DNA from: Zygaena filipendulae
Taxonomy: Eukaryota > Arthropoda > Insecta > Lepidoptera > Zygaenidae
Length of the DNA: 64,000 bases
Direction of reading: 5' to 3'
NCBI GenBank assembly: GCA_907165275.2
Contig: OU015666.1
Coordinates: 8,834,001-8,898,000 of the forward strand
Positions within the stretch are counted from its first letter, which is position 1. The number at the start of each line of letters is the position of its first letter. The notes under the pieces were generated by a model. The model made no database searches. It was not told where the DNA came from and saw nothing but the letters and a program-made list of their open reading frames with translations. The translations under genes were made by a program, and so were the position numbers. Of the stretch, positions 1 to 11,287 are shown in pieces.

Positions 1-3000
1 CCAGCGCCGCCGCCGCCGGGAAGCGCACGCGCAGCGCCCACATGTCGTCCAGCCGCAGCTGCGCGCCGCCCCCGCCCCCGCCCGCCGCGCCGCCCTCGCC
101 CGCGCACCCCGGGTTGCCGCCGAACAGGTAGTGCGTCTGCGGCACGGCGCGCACGCAACGTTACAGTCGGTTTACACTTCAACGTGTAGCATTAGTAATT
201 TCACAAATCGTTTTAAAAATAACGAAATTCTGAGGTAACAAACATTTAAAAAAAAATACAGCCAGATTGAGAAACTTCATCTTTTTCAACTCTATTAAAA
301 CCAAACCAATAAAGGCTTCAATTTTTGCCCAGGCTATAAGTTCTTGACCACACACAAAAACAAATTTTGATAAATTTTATTAAAATTATGCAGTTAAAAA
401 AAGTTAAAAAAAGGATATATTTAAATGCTCCCATAAAAATAACCCTTCAAATCGGCTACCCTGTTCCAAAATCTAGTATGTCTACTGAAATTGAACCTGA
501 AAAGAACTTACTAGCTAGACAATATTCTTTAGTATGAATTCGCCAGTTCCAGTTTCCTAGATTTCGAAATAGGGCAACCGAAAAGGATATTATGTATTTG
601 TGTGTATTGTAGAGATAACAGGAGAAACAGAAGAATTGTATGTGTTGATTGATACAATTAACAGCTTAAAGTTGAAATTACCTCGGTGACGTGATCGTAC
701 ACGAACTGGTGCGCGTACCGGGGCAGCGGCTCGCCGGCCGCGCCCGCGCCCGCGCCCGCGCCCCCGCTGCGGTACTCGCGCGCCCAGCGCTGCGTGCGCA
801 GGTCCAGCACCCACAGCTCGTTGCGCACGCGCGCCTCGCGGTCCTTGTTCATGCCCTGCGGTAGTGTACGCTGTACAGTCCACGTCGAAAACTTATTCAC
901 ATTAATAATTGTCGATGCAATAACATTCAAGGACTGTCAACAGTGTTTACATCTGCCCTCGAATGTACTCAGCGTGACAGATACGACGCGATAACGGGTA
1001 TGTTCCGTTATTACTGAGAGCATTAGCCAATCGTCGCCATTTTTGTACTGTGGACACTAGCGTTTTCAAGGTAAGGTGCTCTCAGTGCTTTGATCACGTT
1101 TTCGACCTGCGTTTTCTGGGGATTTACTCGCATTTTACTCGTATTAGTCTCCGATTAATTAATTAATTAATTTAATTATTAATTAATTTATTAATTTCTA
1201 AACAACCCTTTCTACACAGATAAAAGAAAGCTACAATCCTTACTAATATTATTGATGTTACGCTTTCACGCCTTAACGGCTCCACCAATCATCATGAAAT
1301 TTTGCATACACGTTGTCAGGGGTATAAGGAAGGACATAGGTTAGTTTTTGTCCCGGAATTCCCACGGGAACTCCGAACTTTTCGCGGGTGAAACCGCGGA
1401 AAACAGCTAGTAGCATAGTTTTTCTATACGCAGCAGTACAGGCTGTCCGCTGCCTATAATTCAGTCACGGCACTGTTCTATGTATAAGTATATGTATAGA
1501 TGTGGTGGTGGTGGTGGTGGTGGTGGTGGTGTTGGCGGCGGTACAGACGGTGAGCACGTAGATGCGGTCGGCGCGCGGGTCGAGCGCGGCGCGCTGCGTG
1601 CAGCCGGCGGCGGGCGCGGCGCGGCGCGGGCCGGGCGGGCGCAGCGCGGCGCAGCGCCCCGACACCACGTCCACGCACCACATGTCCAGCAGCGGCCGCT
1701 TCTGCCGCTGCCCGCCGAATATGTACAGCCGCCGCTCGCCCTGCTCGCCACACAACACATAGCGCACACACATTACTTCACACAATCAAATACTTATTAC
1801 TATATACCTCTTCAAGAGCAGAGTGAACAAGTACTTAATTGGCAGACGTGTTAGTTCAAATCTATGCTTACAATCAGGCGAGATTATGAACAAATGTCTG
1901 ACCAATCAGTTAAAAAAAATAAGCGATCCCCCCCCACCCCTGTACTTCCCCACGCCCTGCCACAACGTAGCAGCGAGCTTCGAGCTGGAAGCGGTGTAGG
2001 CTATTACTGTTCTGAGTGTGTTGGACAATACCACGCTCACACACTGCAAATGCGTCTGTAGCAGTAGTGGGGAGTTAAAGGGTTGGCTTGTATAAAATCC
2101 CCCACAATCCTTACTATATATGCACAACCAATCAACATAAAATTTTGCATACACGTTATCAAAGGTATAGAAAAGGACCTAGGGTATGTTTATTCCGGAA
2201 TCCCTACGGGAACTTCGAGAACAACGCGGGTGAAACCGGGGGGAATAACTAGCAATAGTGTAAATGCGAATGTGAGTTTGGATAAGCTTTCACGCCTCAA
2301 CTACTCAATCGATCGTGATGAAATTTATCGTGCACATTGCCAGGGGTATAGAAAAGGACATAGGGCACTTATTTGCCGCGGGTGGCCCGAAATGAACGCG
2401 GGTAAACCAGCTATGTGGGCGCTCACCGGATGGTAGAGCATGTTGTGCGAGACGCGCGGCTGCGGCGCCGGCAGCCGGTGCTCGTCGGGCAGCATGCACT
2501 GCCAGCGGCCGCTCGCGATGTAGTACGCGTACAGCCCCGAGTACTTCGACTGGGACGGCTCCTGCTCCGGGCTGGGGCACACGCACGACACCACGTCAGG
2601 ACGGTGCACGGTGTGTGCACTGACACTTGAAAGTGTCACTGATATACGTAACCGTATTTGCGTGCGTTTTATGATGCGGTGCGTGTTGTGTTGTGATGTG
2701 GTACGTATGGTATGATGCGTTGTCTTGTGTTTTGGTGCGGGGCGTGTTAGATTAAATTAGGTTAGCGCCCCTGCGCCCCGTGTCGTAGTGTGTTGCGTGT
2801 GGTGTTGTGTTGTCTGCGCCCAGTGTCGTAGTGTGTTGCGTGTTGTGTAGTGTTGTGTTGCGCTGCGCTGCGCCCCGTGTCGTACTGTGTTGCGTGTAGT
2901 GTTATGGTGCGGTGCGGGGCGGCCCGTGTCGTGAGTCGCGCGTCACCTGTCGGCGCGGTGGCCGGGGCCGGGGCCGGGGCCGGGGCCGGGCAGCACGCGC

Positions 3001-6000
3001 CCGCCGAACACGAACAGCACCTGCAGCCGCGCGTCGAGGCACAGCTGGTGGTCGAACACCTGCCGCGGCCCGCCCGCCGCCGCCGTGTCCGCGCACGGCA
3101 CGCTCCACCGCCCCGACGCTACGTCGTACTTGTACAACTCGCTCTGGAAACGTGCAACCGTCACCCACCCCACACCATTATAACAGGCTAGTTTCCCAAA
3201 ATTTTGTTTTTAGTTCATCTTGTAGATAATAAAAAAATATTAGACAAGTTCATTTTTTTACGTATAGGTAATCAAAAAATAACGGAAATACATTAAGTCG
3301 AAATGTCGCGTGGCGTCACGCCGTGCTAGTTTATTGCACGTTGTGACGTCACGAGCCCCCACCTCCTAAAATTTCAGTGCGCTTCATCTAAGTATTTTTT
3401 CATTAATTTGAAAAACTAAAATATACATGTCTAACCTCGGAAACTACCCTACCGTCTGTCATCTATGTCACGTCCCCTGTAGAAGGACATAGGGTACTTT
3501 TTATCACGAAATTCCGTAACTCCGTACTCAACGTAGGGAACAACAGCTAGTAAATAAATAAAGATTTACTGTCGCCAGTTAATATAATCGTGGATCCTTT
3601 ATTTTCCTTTCTCTTCGTAACTTTATTAATCTGTAATTCAATATAGCTCATGGCAATTGAAATTATTATAAGGTGCAAACTATGTGACCAGGTGTAGTGT
3701 AGTATACTTTAAGTCAATACAGTAAATATAGAGTGGTCCGTTGTTGAATTATCCTGCCTATAGACTATAATACGTACTTAGGTTGAGGTAATAACGGAAC
3801 GGGCATAAGCACTGATATGAAAACCCTAATACGGTCACCGGAATGCGCGTCGTGGTACCGTGAGCGTGTCCCGGTTGCGGCAGCCGCTCTCGACGAACCG
3901 GCCCAGCAGGTAGATGCAGCGGCGCGCCGCGTCGAACACCATCTTGTGGCAGGAGCGCGGCGAGGGCCCGCCGGCGCGGCCGCAGTGCGCGCTCAGCAGC
4001 GCCCAGCGGCGCGCGCGCGGGCTGAACGCCCACAGGTCGTCCAGGTCCTCGCGCCCGTCCCACCCGCCGAACAGGTACAGCGTGCCTGGCGCACGCACAC
4101 TGATACACATACACTGCTACCAGCTACGGGAGCGTTAAGCTATTACGTAACGAAAAGGCTATTTGACTAATTTTTTTTTAGTCCGTCTTGTAGATTAATA
4201 AAAAATATTGGATACGTATTTTTTCTTTTTTTCCGTAATCAAAAAATAGCAGCGATACATCGAGTTGAAATTTTGCGTGACGTCACTAACTAGTGTAGTT
4301 TGTATGGCGGCTTGTAGCGGTAAGTGACGTCACGAGCCCCCACCCTAAACTTTAATCCGCTTTATCTCTGTGTATTTTCATTTATTTGAAAAATAAAAAA
4401 ATACGTGTCTAATGATTTTTATTTTTATAATTTACGGACTAATTAGAATTTTGATTTGCAAATATTGTCAACATCCCTATTTGGAGGGAGGGGTGTTTGA
4501 ACTGTGTTACATAAAATTGTTTTTTGTTTTTATATAGAGTATATTTTCTTATATCTATCACTTTACGCCACATAATTGTGATTTTTAGATAAAAAATGGT
4601 CATTTGGTGGTTCACTAGGGGGGAGGGGGGTACAGAAAAACGTTGGTGCGTTACATGGGGGGGGGGGGAGGGAAGTTGCGTTACGTAATACTTGAACGCT
4701 CCCTAATTGGCCCAGTTGGTCACCATGCCTACCCGCTAATTAAGAGGTTCAGGGTTCGATTCCCGTTGGGGGTGGACTTTGTGTGATGAACACAGGGTTC
4801 CATTTTCCAGTCTGGGCGTGTATATATGTATATACAACGTGTTAATGAATTAACTGAAAACTAGAAAGTAGTTTGTTTAGAATCGACTAGCGAATCGATC
4901 GCACTATGTTTTAATATAGGTTATATTTTTTCATTTTTATTTGCCCATGTCTAAATTATTTATTATACAAGATTTGGCGCGTACGCCGCCCGCAGCAAAA
5001 AAAATTGAACTGGTAGGTGCGGGTGTGGCGCTAGGAATTTCGTAGATAGGTCACCTCCAAAGTAATGTATCTTTTAAAGTATAAAATTTTTCGACATAAA
5101 ATATATTTTAATCATATTATTGTTTATTTTTTTAAATGGGTTGTATCAGATTTTCAGTTAATTCATTAACACGTTGTATATATGTGTGTAATAATATGTA
5201 GTATATATAAGGTTTGCTTGGTTTCCACGACACAAGCTTATAGTTTAGTGTGGGATCAAGTAGATATGTGTGTTGTGAAGTGGATTAAAAAAAAAAACGA
5301 AACTCAAAAACTACTTAACCGATTTTAGAAACTCATTTATATAGGAAGCTACAATGTTCTGTAGTGAGATACGGCTGTGGTCGGCCACCCGCGGCTTGCG
5401 AATCGCATGCGGCGCTGACTCCTTGACTGCGGCTCTTCCGCGAAATGTTTAATGCAGGCACGGAATATTACTTAAATCTTGCCTTGTAAGACATGAGTAA
5501 AAATTTTTGAAGTCTCCTACTAAAGCAAAGTTATGGTAAAAAAAAAATGGTTTTTTGAATAAATTTCAAATGTGTGCTGTCTATATCTGGCTCCCCTCGG
5601 GGTGACAACGACAACTTCAAAAAAGGACAACTTTCGAAAACGACAACTTTCTAGAATGTCAACTTCCGAAAACGACACAACTTCCCAAAACGACAACTTC
5701 CGAAAAGGACAACTTTCGAAAACGACAATATCCTAAATCGTCAACTACCTAAATTGACAACCGCCAAAATTGAGATCTTCCTGAAACGACAACGCGTTGT
5801 CTTTTGTATGACAAGTTTGCCAACTACTGAGATAGGATCCTTTTTATTCCATGATTCCCACGAGAATACCGAAATTAACGCGGGTGAAATCGCTGAGGAA
5901 CGACTCGAATATAACATTGTATATTAGTCACTTCGTTTAAAAGATTAGTCAATACCTACCAGTGTTAGTGTCGACCACGAGTTGATGCCCGCCGCGCGCG

Positions 6001-9000
6001 CGGGGCCGCATGTTCTCTTCTCCATTACAGTCTGCCGGATGTGACGCAACAACTGCATCATTCGGCGAAAGTCTCAAGAGCGATTCGGAGGAAGATGGCG
6101 CCGTATTATCCGCTGTTGTCGCATTATCCGGTGGTGTCGCATTATCCGTTAATCCCAAATTATTCGCAAGAATCGCATTATCTGTTTGTGCAGGATTATC
6201 TGTTGGTGCCATATTATCCATTGATACTGCACTATCCTTTGGTGTTGCATTATCCTCTGATGCCGCACCAGCAACTGGTTCCACACTAACAGCTGGTGTT
6301 GATGGCGCATCCACAAGGATCACTTTATCTGACGTCTCCACGTCTACATCAACTAATTTGTTCGCGTCTGTGGCGATAACTTCCTGTGCATCCACAGACA
6401 CCACTTCGGTTGCCACAATGGTTTCTTCGTTCTTAACATTCGCAGTGGTTGCTTCGTGCGCTTTCTTCGCATCCACGACCTCAACTTTAGTGCCGGTTGC
6501 CGCTTCTGCATCCGCAGTGGCTGCTATGTCTTCTTTTATACCAGTTGCCACCAGGGTCATTGTATCTGCTTTACTGCCACTTACAGCCTCGGCCACTACG
6601 GCTTCCTTAGTACTTGTTACTGTATTGGACACTGCGTCTTCTTTAGTATTATTAGTTGCCGCCGCTATGGATCTAGTGCAGGTCTCTGACTGCACATCAG
6701 TATGGACCGCTGAGTCGGAATCGAAAGAAAGATCTGAAGAACATTGGCTTGATGGCGAAGTGGATTCAACCGCAGCTAAGTCGATACCCACTATAGGTGC
6801 TTCTTCTGTGTATAAAACGTCCAAAGGGGTAGTTTCGATTTCTTCCTGTAAACATAAATTATAAACATCATATATGTAGGTAGTTACTTCATTCCTTTTC
6901 TTTAAGTATTGTATTAATTATTGTTTCTTTATGTGCTATAAAGAATTAAATAAATAAATAATAATACTCAACGTCTACGAATAATTTCTACAAATGAAGA
7001 CTTTAATGTGATCATCTCACCCTTTAGTCACTCTTTAAGACAAGTCGGGTGCGTCATGAACGTTAAAATGCTATGTTATATCGCTCCGCATGACGATCAC
7101 CAGCCGAAAGGCGCAGCGTGACCAGGTGGGCCGACGACTCGGGGAGGTCGCGGGACGCCATTGGATGCGGTAAGCGTAGGAGCGCTCGTTGTGGCGATCC
7201 TTGGGGGAGGCCTATGCATGATGGCGCCAGCATTCACCTCCGGCGACCGCGACCGGCGGCCCCCAGCGGGCTGCGCAGGCGCAACTATCGAATGAACTCA
7301 CGTATGCATCCGGCTGCAGCACGTCATCCGGCTCGGCGGGCGCGGGCGGCTGCTCGTCGGGGGCGGAGCACGCGAGCGCCGCGTCCACCTCCGGCGACAG
7401 CGGCGTCAGCAGCTCCCAGCTGACGGCGGCGCGCGAGCTGCGCAGGTGCAACTCGAATTCACCATCTGCAACAGATCACGACACATATCAGTGTGCTATG
7501 TTCTCACCAGGGATGTTGCGGATGCCGATTTTTTTCACATCCGCGGATGTGAATGCGGATGCGGATGTTTAAGATCTTACATAAAAACAGTATATGAATG
7601 AATGTTAAAACAATGACAAAGTATTAAAAAAAATAATGCTCCTATTTTTTTTTCGCCGGCCCCGCCCAATTTTATTCTTATCGCAACTTTTACTACATTT
7701 GTATACGCATGAACATCCGCATTGATAAATGCAGATGCAGATGCAGATGTCCAAATCTATGCGGAAACTCCGCATTTGCGGATGCATGCAATCTATGTAG
7801 TTTTCGATAAAATTAAATAAACTAGCTGTTCCCTTCGCTCCCATTGAAATGTGGAACCTGGACTAAACACACTTTACATCAACAACCAATGAGGTCGCAG
7901 GCTCGGTTGCATGAGGAGGATTGGTCTTTATGGAGATTATTTTACTGATACGATGATGAAGGACATAAGGATGTGAGGCGAGGATACCGTCGGCGGCCTG
8001 CTGCACGATCGCCTCCGCCTCGTCGTAGTCCTCTCGCTCGACGAGCGCGTCCCAAAGGCGCAGTGCGGCGCCGCAGCCCATGCTCGCGCCGGTCTCGCGC
8101 GCCAGCGCCTCGTACGCGCCCAAGTACTGTCGCCGCCGCAGGAAACTCAGGATGCAACGCACATCCGATTCCTCCACGCTCTAGAGACAAGATTTTAGTT
8201 TCAAAGTAAACGCTACTGAAAAGTATTGAATTTTTTTTTTATTATTCAATAAAAATTGCTTACTGTACCTATATCTTACAGAGAAAAAAGAAAAAATCTT
8301 AAGACGGCATATGAAAATTAAAAAAATTTAAATAAGTTTTTTTTAATCTTATGTTTAGTAATGAGAAAGCCTGTATAATAAAAATTGTACTCACCAGTCT
8401 ATAGTTGAAATCGCAATCTGCTATTATTTCTGGTTGATTTTTTCCATGCAGCTCAACATACCAAATAGAGAAGTTGTTGGCTCCACCCCACGACTGTAAA
8501 GGCACTATTTTGATGTAGTTCACCGGCAGATTAAAACCTTCTGACGTTTTGTATATTAGACTAAACTTCTCAGCTTTATTGTTGTTTTTCAGTCCACTGA
8601 TGACAAATTAATAACAATAATTTTATATCGTTATAAAGGTTTGATATAAGAGGACTTTCATGTTTCAAAATCTTACCACAGACAATATAAAGGTTTGATA
8701 TTAGAGGACTTTCATGTTTCAAAATCTTACCACAGACAACAGTAGAAAGGGGTGTTCAGAAATTAACAATAGTCAAGTTGTTACTAAAATTACTAAAAAG
8801 CTGGTATGTACTTTAAATTTAATATAAAAAATTATGTATACATATTTTAACAAATTTAAAATTATTACTATATTAAATTATGATGATTATTATTAAATAA
8901 TAAAGTGCATTGCATACACGTTTGTTTCTAAATCTTTAAATAGTATAAAATAAAGTAGCTTCCGCTGTCTGTTTGCGATAAACTCAAAAACTACTGAATG

Positions 9001-10896
9001 GATTTTCATGTGGTTTTCATCAATAGAGTGATTAATGAGGAAGGTTTATATCTATAGTTTATCTTGCTGGAACTCTGAAATTACCGCAGGGGACAGCTTG
9101 TCAGCAATATAGTTCAGATTATTAAAATTATTAAAATATGCTATTGGGATGATAAGTGTAAAAATTAAATAAGTGAAAGTTTAGAACTTGTCAAAATAAA
9201 AACGTAATAATACATACATTGCATTTTTATATTTCTTCTTACATAGTGTAAAATACCATATGGTTTTAGAGATTCTAATAAATCATCCACCTCAAATCTG
9301 TGGTGTATAGTGCCCTAATATGATTAAGTAAACTATTAACGTATCATAATAACACTTACGCCGATAGCAACAGTTTTAATTCCTTTTCGTGCATACCTCC
9401 ATATATTCGGAATTTCTTTAGATCACTTGCATGGGCTTTTATATACTTCCCAAAAGTAATTGTTTCTACTATGGATGTTGATTGCAATTTCAATGTGACA
9501 AAGTGTGAAGGTGCCATACTGTCCGTAAACCATCGTGATAGTGGTATGGAGGGTTTGTTCACCAAGATATTTCTGAAATTACACATCATAGATTTTCTTT
9601 AATACTAGCTGTGCCCTGCGGTTTCACCCGCGGTAATTTCGGAGTTCCTGCGGGAATTCCGGGATAAAAGTACTCTATGTCCTTCTCTGTACCCCTGACA
9701 ACATGCATGCCAAATTTCATCTAAATCCATTAAACCATTTTTGCATGACTGAGTAACAAACATCCAAATATCCAAATATCCAGACTTTCACATTTATAAT
9801 ATTAGTAGAATTGTCTGTTGCCTACAGTGGTTGAACTCCTCTGTGCATTTTGGGATTCCCTCAGGAACTCTTTGTTCCAGAATCAAGAGCCCTATATTAC
9901 CTACCTACTCAAGGCTACAGTAAATTTCTATCAATGAAAGAATATTAAATAGAATAGACTTAGTAGTTTCAGAAATTACTCCTAAAAACAGCAAACTTTT
10001 CTATAGCCGACTAAAAAAAGGAAGAGGTTCTATGTTCGGCTGCAGGTATGTTTTTTATTTATGTATGTTCACTGATTACTCGAAGATGGTTGGACCGATT
10101 TGGAATTGGATTCTTTTTTTGTTTGAAAGGGTTTACTCCCAATGAGGTCCCATTGCCACCAATTCGGGATCTGATGATGGGATCTTGGAGAAATCGGGGA
10201 AATGGGCTATCTAACACTGAAAGAGTTTTTCAAATGGGACCAGTAGTTCATGAGATTAATATGTTTAAGTAAGTAAACAAACTCTTCAGCTTTATAATAT
10301 TAGTATAGATTTTTTAGGAAGACCAGCAGCACAATGTAAAGTATGTAATTTTAGATTTTTCCTAGAAAAGAGTAAGTCCTAAGGCCCCAGATGGTTTTAT
10401 AAAAGGTAGTCGTAGTAGGTATATGTTAAAAAAATTAAAAAGATAAAATAAGCTACTTCGTCATCAAGATATCATTCGAAAGGCATTTCGTCAGTTACAA
10501 GTTTGAGGGAAGTCCCTTCATACTATAATATATATAGTAGCAATATAGAAAGCGGTAATATCAGTGAGTTTCAAACAATTTCAAATTATCTGGTTCAATA
10601 GTAGTAATTTGTACATAAAGTGCTTTGATTTTCGGTCTTATTCAGGACTTACCTACAAGGAATTCTTAGAATCTCGTTGAGGTCGTTTGGTCAATTTTAT
10701 AAACGATTTTCCTTATAACACATTCATTTATTATTCTTCTAACAAGTACATAAATAGGTACACTACATTAGCTACCGGTGGTAGTGGTGATAGATTATTT
10801 GATAGGTACTTACTCTGGCGTATAATTTGAAGAATAACAAGAATAATCGTGAATGGTATAAGAAAGCTTAACACTTTCACTGATATTAACTTCCAT
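1..10896 (-). CDS. MKLN1: Muskelin, kelch-repeat subunit of the CTLH E3 ligase (3' partial)
   Basis: Twelve exons, 5' to 3' on the minus strand: 10896-10814, 9572-9360, 8596-8395, 8180-7946, 7465-7302, 6845-5960, 4085-3859, 3143-2947, 2571-2427, 1740-1549, 855-682, 136-1. All phases join without a stop, giving 951 codons before the window edge; about 110 C-terminal residues by family comparison lie outside. Residues 1-166 are the discoidin-like N domain (NILVNKPS, FGKYIKAH, IKIVPLQSWG, FSIWYVEL). About 167-244 is the LisH/CTLH region. Kelch repeats follow from about 578 (RGGHQLVVD, YLFGGWDG, SCHKMVFD, FDHQLCLD, YIFGGQ, YAHQFVYD, YLFGGNPG). An in-frame TAA upstream of 10896 supports this ATG. 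Muskelin is known as a substrate-recruiting member of the CTLH (GID-like) ubiquitin ligase. The exon 10 donor is weak (ACC then GTCTGT). Exons are very GC-rich within AT-rich introns. Confidence 0.95.
1237..1410 (+). mobile_element. Helitron-like Lep1-type element, near full length
   Basis: Begins TCCTTACTAATATTATT and ends with a hairpin (CGCGGGTGAAACCGCGG) followed by AAACAGCTAG. A 5' TC, a 3' hairpin and a terminal CTAG are Helitron hallmarks. It lies in muskelin intron 10. Confidence 0.75.
1503..1536. repeat. GGT trinucleotide run beside a muskelin donor site
   Basis: About eleven GGT repeats on the plus strand, read as ACC repeats in the muskelin transcript. They start about a dozen bases past the inferred exon 10 donor (exon edge at 1549). 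Read through, they would encode a Thr run. Confidence 0.85.
2108..2426 (+). mobile_element. Two degenerate Helitron-like copies in tandem
   Basis: 2108-2252 keeps TCCTTACTATATATG, GGAATCCCTACGGGAAC, CGCGGGTGAAACCG and a terminal CTAG. 2253-2426 is a second copy with AATGCGAATGTGAG, TTTCACGCC and ACGCGGGTAAACCAGCTA. The second runs directly into the donor of muskelin exon 9 (edge 2427), so the 5' splice site sits at the repeat boundary. Confidence 0.6.
3196..3435 (-). mobile_element. Exon-flanking MITE family, copy 1 (partial)
   Basis: Matches the family core: TAGT-CATCTTGTAGAT, GACGTCACGAGCCCCCAC, GCGCTT-ATCT. It sits about 53 bp from muskelin exon 8 (edge 3143), on the acceptor side. It lacks one clear terminus. 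Confidence 0.65.
4157..4481 (-). mobile_element. Exon-flanking MITE family, copy 2 (full length)
   Basis: About 325 bp. One end is GGCTATTTGACTAATTTTTT followed by TAGTCCGTCTTGTAGAT; the other reads inward as AATAGGGATGTTGAC. Inside are the paired GCGTGACGTCAC and GTGACGTCACGAGCCCCCAC blocks. The near edge is 71 bp from the acceptor of muskelin exon 7 (edge 4085). Confidence 0.8.
4705..4870 (+). mobile_element. tRNA-derived SINE, copy 1
   Basis: TTGGCCCAGTTGGTCACC resembles a pol III A box region, and GGTTCGATTCCC is a B box with the usual spacing. No acceptor stem can be folded and similar units recur at 58003 and 19978, so it is a SINE and not a tRNA gene. Confidence 0.65.
4818..5192. repeat. 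Spaced inverted repeat flanking SINE tail
   Basis: The segment near 4818-4861 (CAACGTGTTAATGAATTAAC) reappears in reverse complement near 5149-5192 (GTTAATTCATTAACACGTTG). The arms are about 40 bp and the spacer about 290 bp. It lies in muskelin intron 6. Confidence 0.75.
5605..5800. repeat. Degenerate 16-18 bp minisatellite
   Basis: About ten units built on CGACAACTTCCGAAAA, with variants such as GGACAACTTTCGAAAA. The block lies in muskelin intron 6, about 160 bp from exon 6, beside a Helitron fragment at 5820-5905. Confidence 0.8.
5960..6845 (-). other. MKLN1: Muskelin exon 6 with a large acidic, repetitive insertion
   Basis: This 886-nt exon keeps muskelin sequence only at its 3' end (MRPRARGGHQLVVD, then the first kelch strand). 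The preceding 270-280 codons are rich in Ala, Thr, Asp, Val, Glu and Asn. They include repeated DNATP-, TDNA- and PDNA-like units near the C-terminal side and KE/TGTK-type units before that. Vertebrate muskelin has only a linker of about 20-30 residues here, between the CTLH region and the kelch propeller. The exon has clean splice sites and joins its neighbours in phase, so it looks translated rather than intronic. It is probably a disordered linker. Confidence 0.85.
6085..6290 (-). repeat. Coding minisatellite in muskelin exon 6
   Basis: Roughly eight imperfect units of 24-27 bp, built on GCATTATCCGTTGGTGTC as read on the plus strand. On the coding strand each gives an 8-9 residue unit containing a Thr/Pro/Met-Asp-Asn-Ala or similar core. 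Units differ by multiples of three bases, so the frame stays open. Confidence 0.75.
7510..7790. repeat. GCGGAT-rich inverted-repeat element
   Basis: Clusters of GCGGATG near 7518-7570 and of its complement CATCCGC near 7710-7790 face each other across an AT-rich centre. This suggests a small foldback or MITE-like element in muskelin intron 4. Confidence 0.5.
8632..8739. repeat. 54-bp tandem duplication
   Basis: Two adjacent 54-bp copies (8632-8685 and 8686-8739) beginning TATAAAGGTTTGATAT, differing at one visible base. It lies in muskelin intron 2 and looks recent. Confidence 0.9.
9605..9809 (-). mobile_element. Helitron-like Lep1-type element, full length
   Basis: In reverse orientation it starts TCTACTAATATTATAAATG and ends with the CCGCGGGTGAAACCGC hairpin and CAGCTAG. 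It lies in muskelin intron 1. Confidence 0.8.
10007..10275 (+). mobile_element. Unclassified lepidopteran repeat fragment
   Basis: Begins GCCGACTAAAAAAAGGAAGAGG and continues TTCGGCTG then TATGTTTTTTATTTATG. I recall this as a common lepidopteran dispersed repeat start but cannot assign the class. It lies in muskelin intron 1. Confidence 0.4.
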
Positions 10897-10999
10897 ATTA
10901 AATTAACTTAAAATTATTCGTTTCTACGTTCTATCAATTTTTTTTTTACATTTGTGCACAAACAAGTAGGCTCAAATTAACTAGACATATGTCCACACT

Positions 11000-11287
11000 C
11001 CACAGACGAATAAGAGAACATACCATGATTGCACGTACACTAAATGAAATTGAGAAATAAAAAGAAAAACAAACAACAATAATTAAGTCAGTATACATAA
11101 AAAACTCGTGCGGTACAAATGAGTTTCCGCAATTTTCTTTTAAAAGCGCTCTGTGAATCGTTATACAGGCTGTTACAGAAAGGTGTAGTCATATTTGACG
11201 ATCGTGTTCACGTTATCGTCTGCACAATACTACCGTATTCGTCTGCAATGATTTGACATTACAGTATGTTCTCTTATTCGTCTGTGG
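11000..11287. mobile_element. 288-bp MITE with perfect 24-bp terminal inverted repeats
   Basis: Both ends read inward as CCACAGACGAATAAGAGAAC plus ATAC without a mismatch. Flanking ACACT and ACATT may be a decayed 5-bp target duplication. Its near edge is about 100 bp upstream of the muskelin ATG, so it may contribute to the promoter or 5' UTR. A related end occurs near 38966-38990. Confidence 0.85.

Noticed and set aside
1478..1785. Overlapping minus- and plus-strand frames with poly-Thr, poly-His or poly-Gly ends
   Set aside because: The poly-residue ends translate the GGT run. The true frame is muskelin exon 10, bounded by splice sites.
4705..4870. Possible tRNA gene
   Set aside because: A and B boxes are present but no acceptor stem or full cloverleaf is seen, and two more degraded copies point to a SINE.
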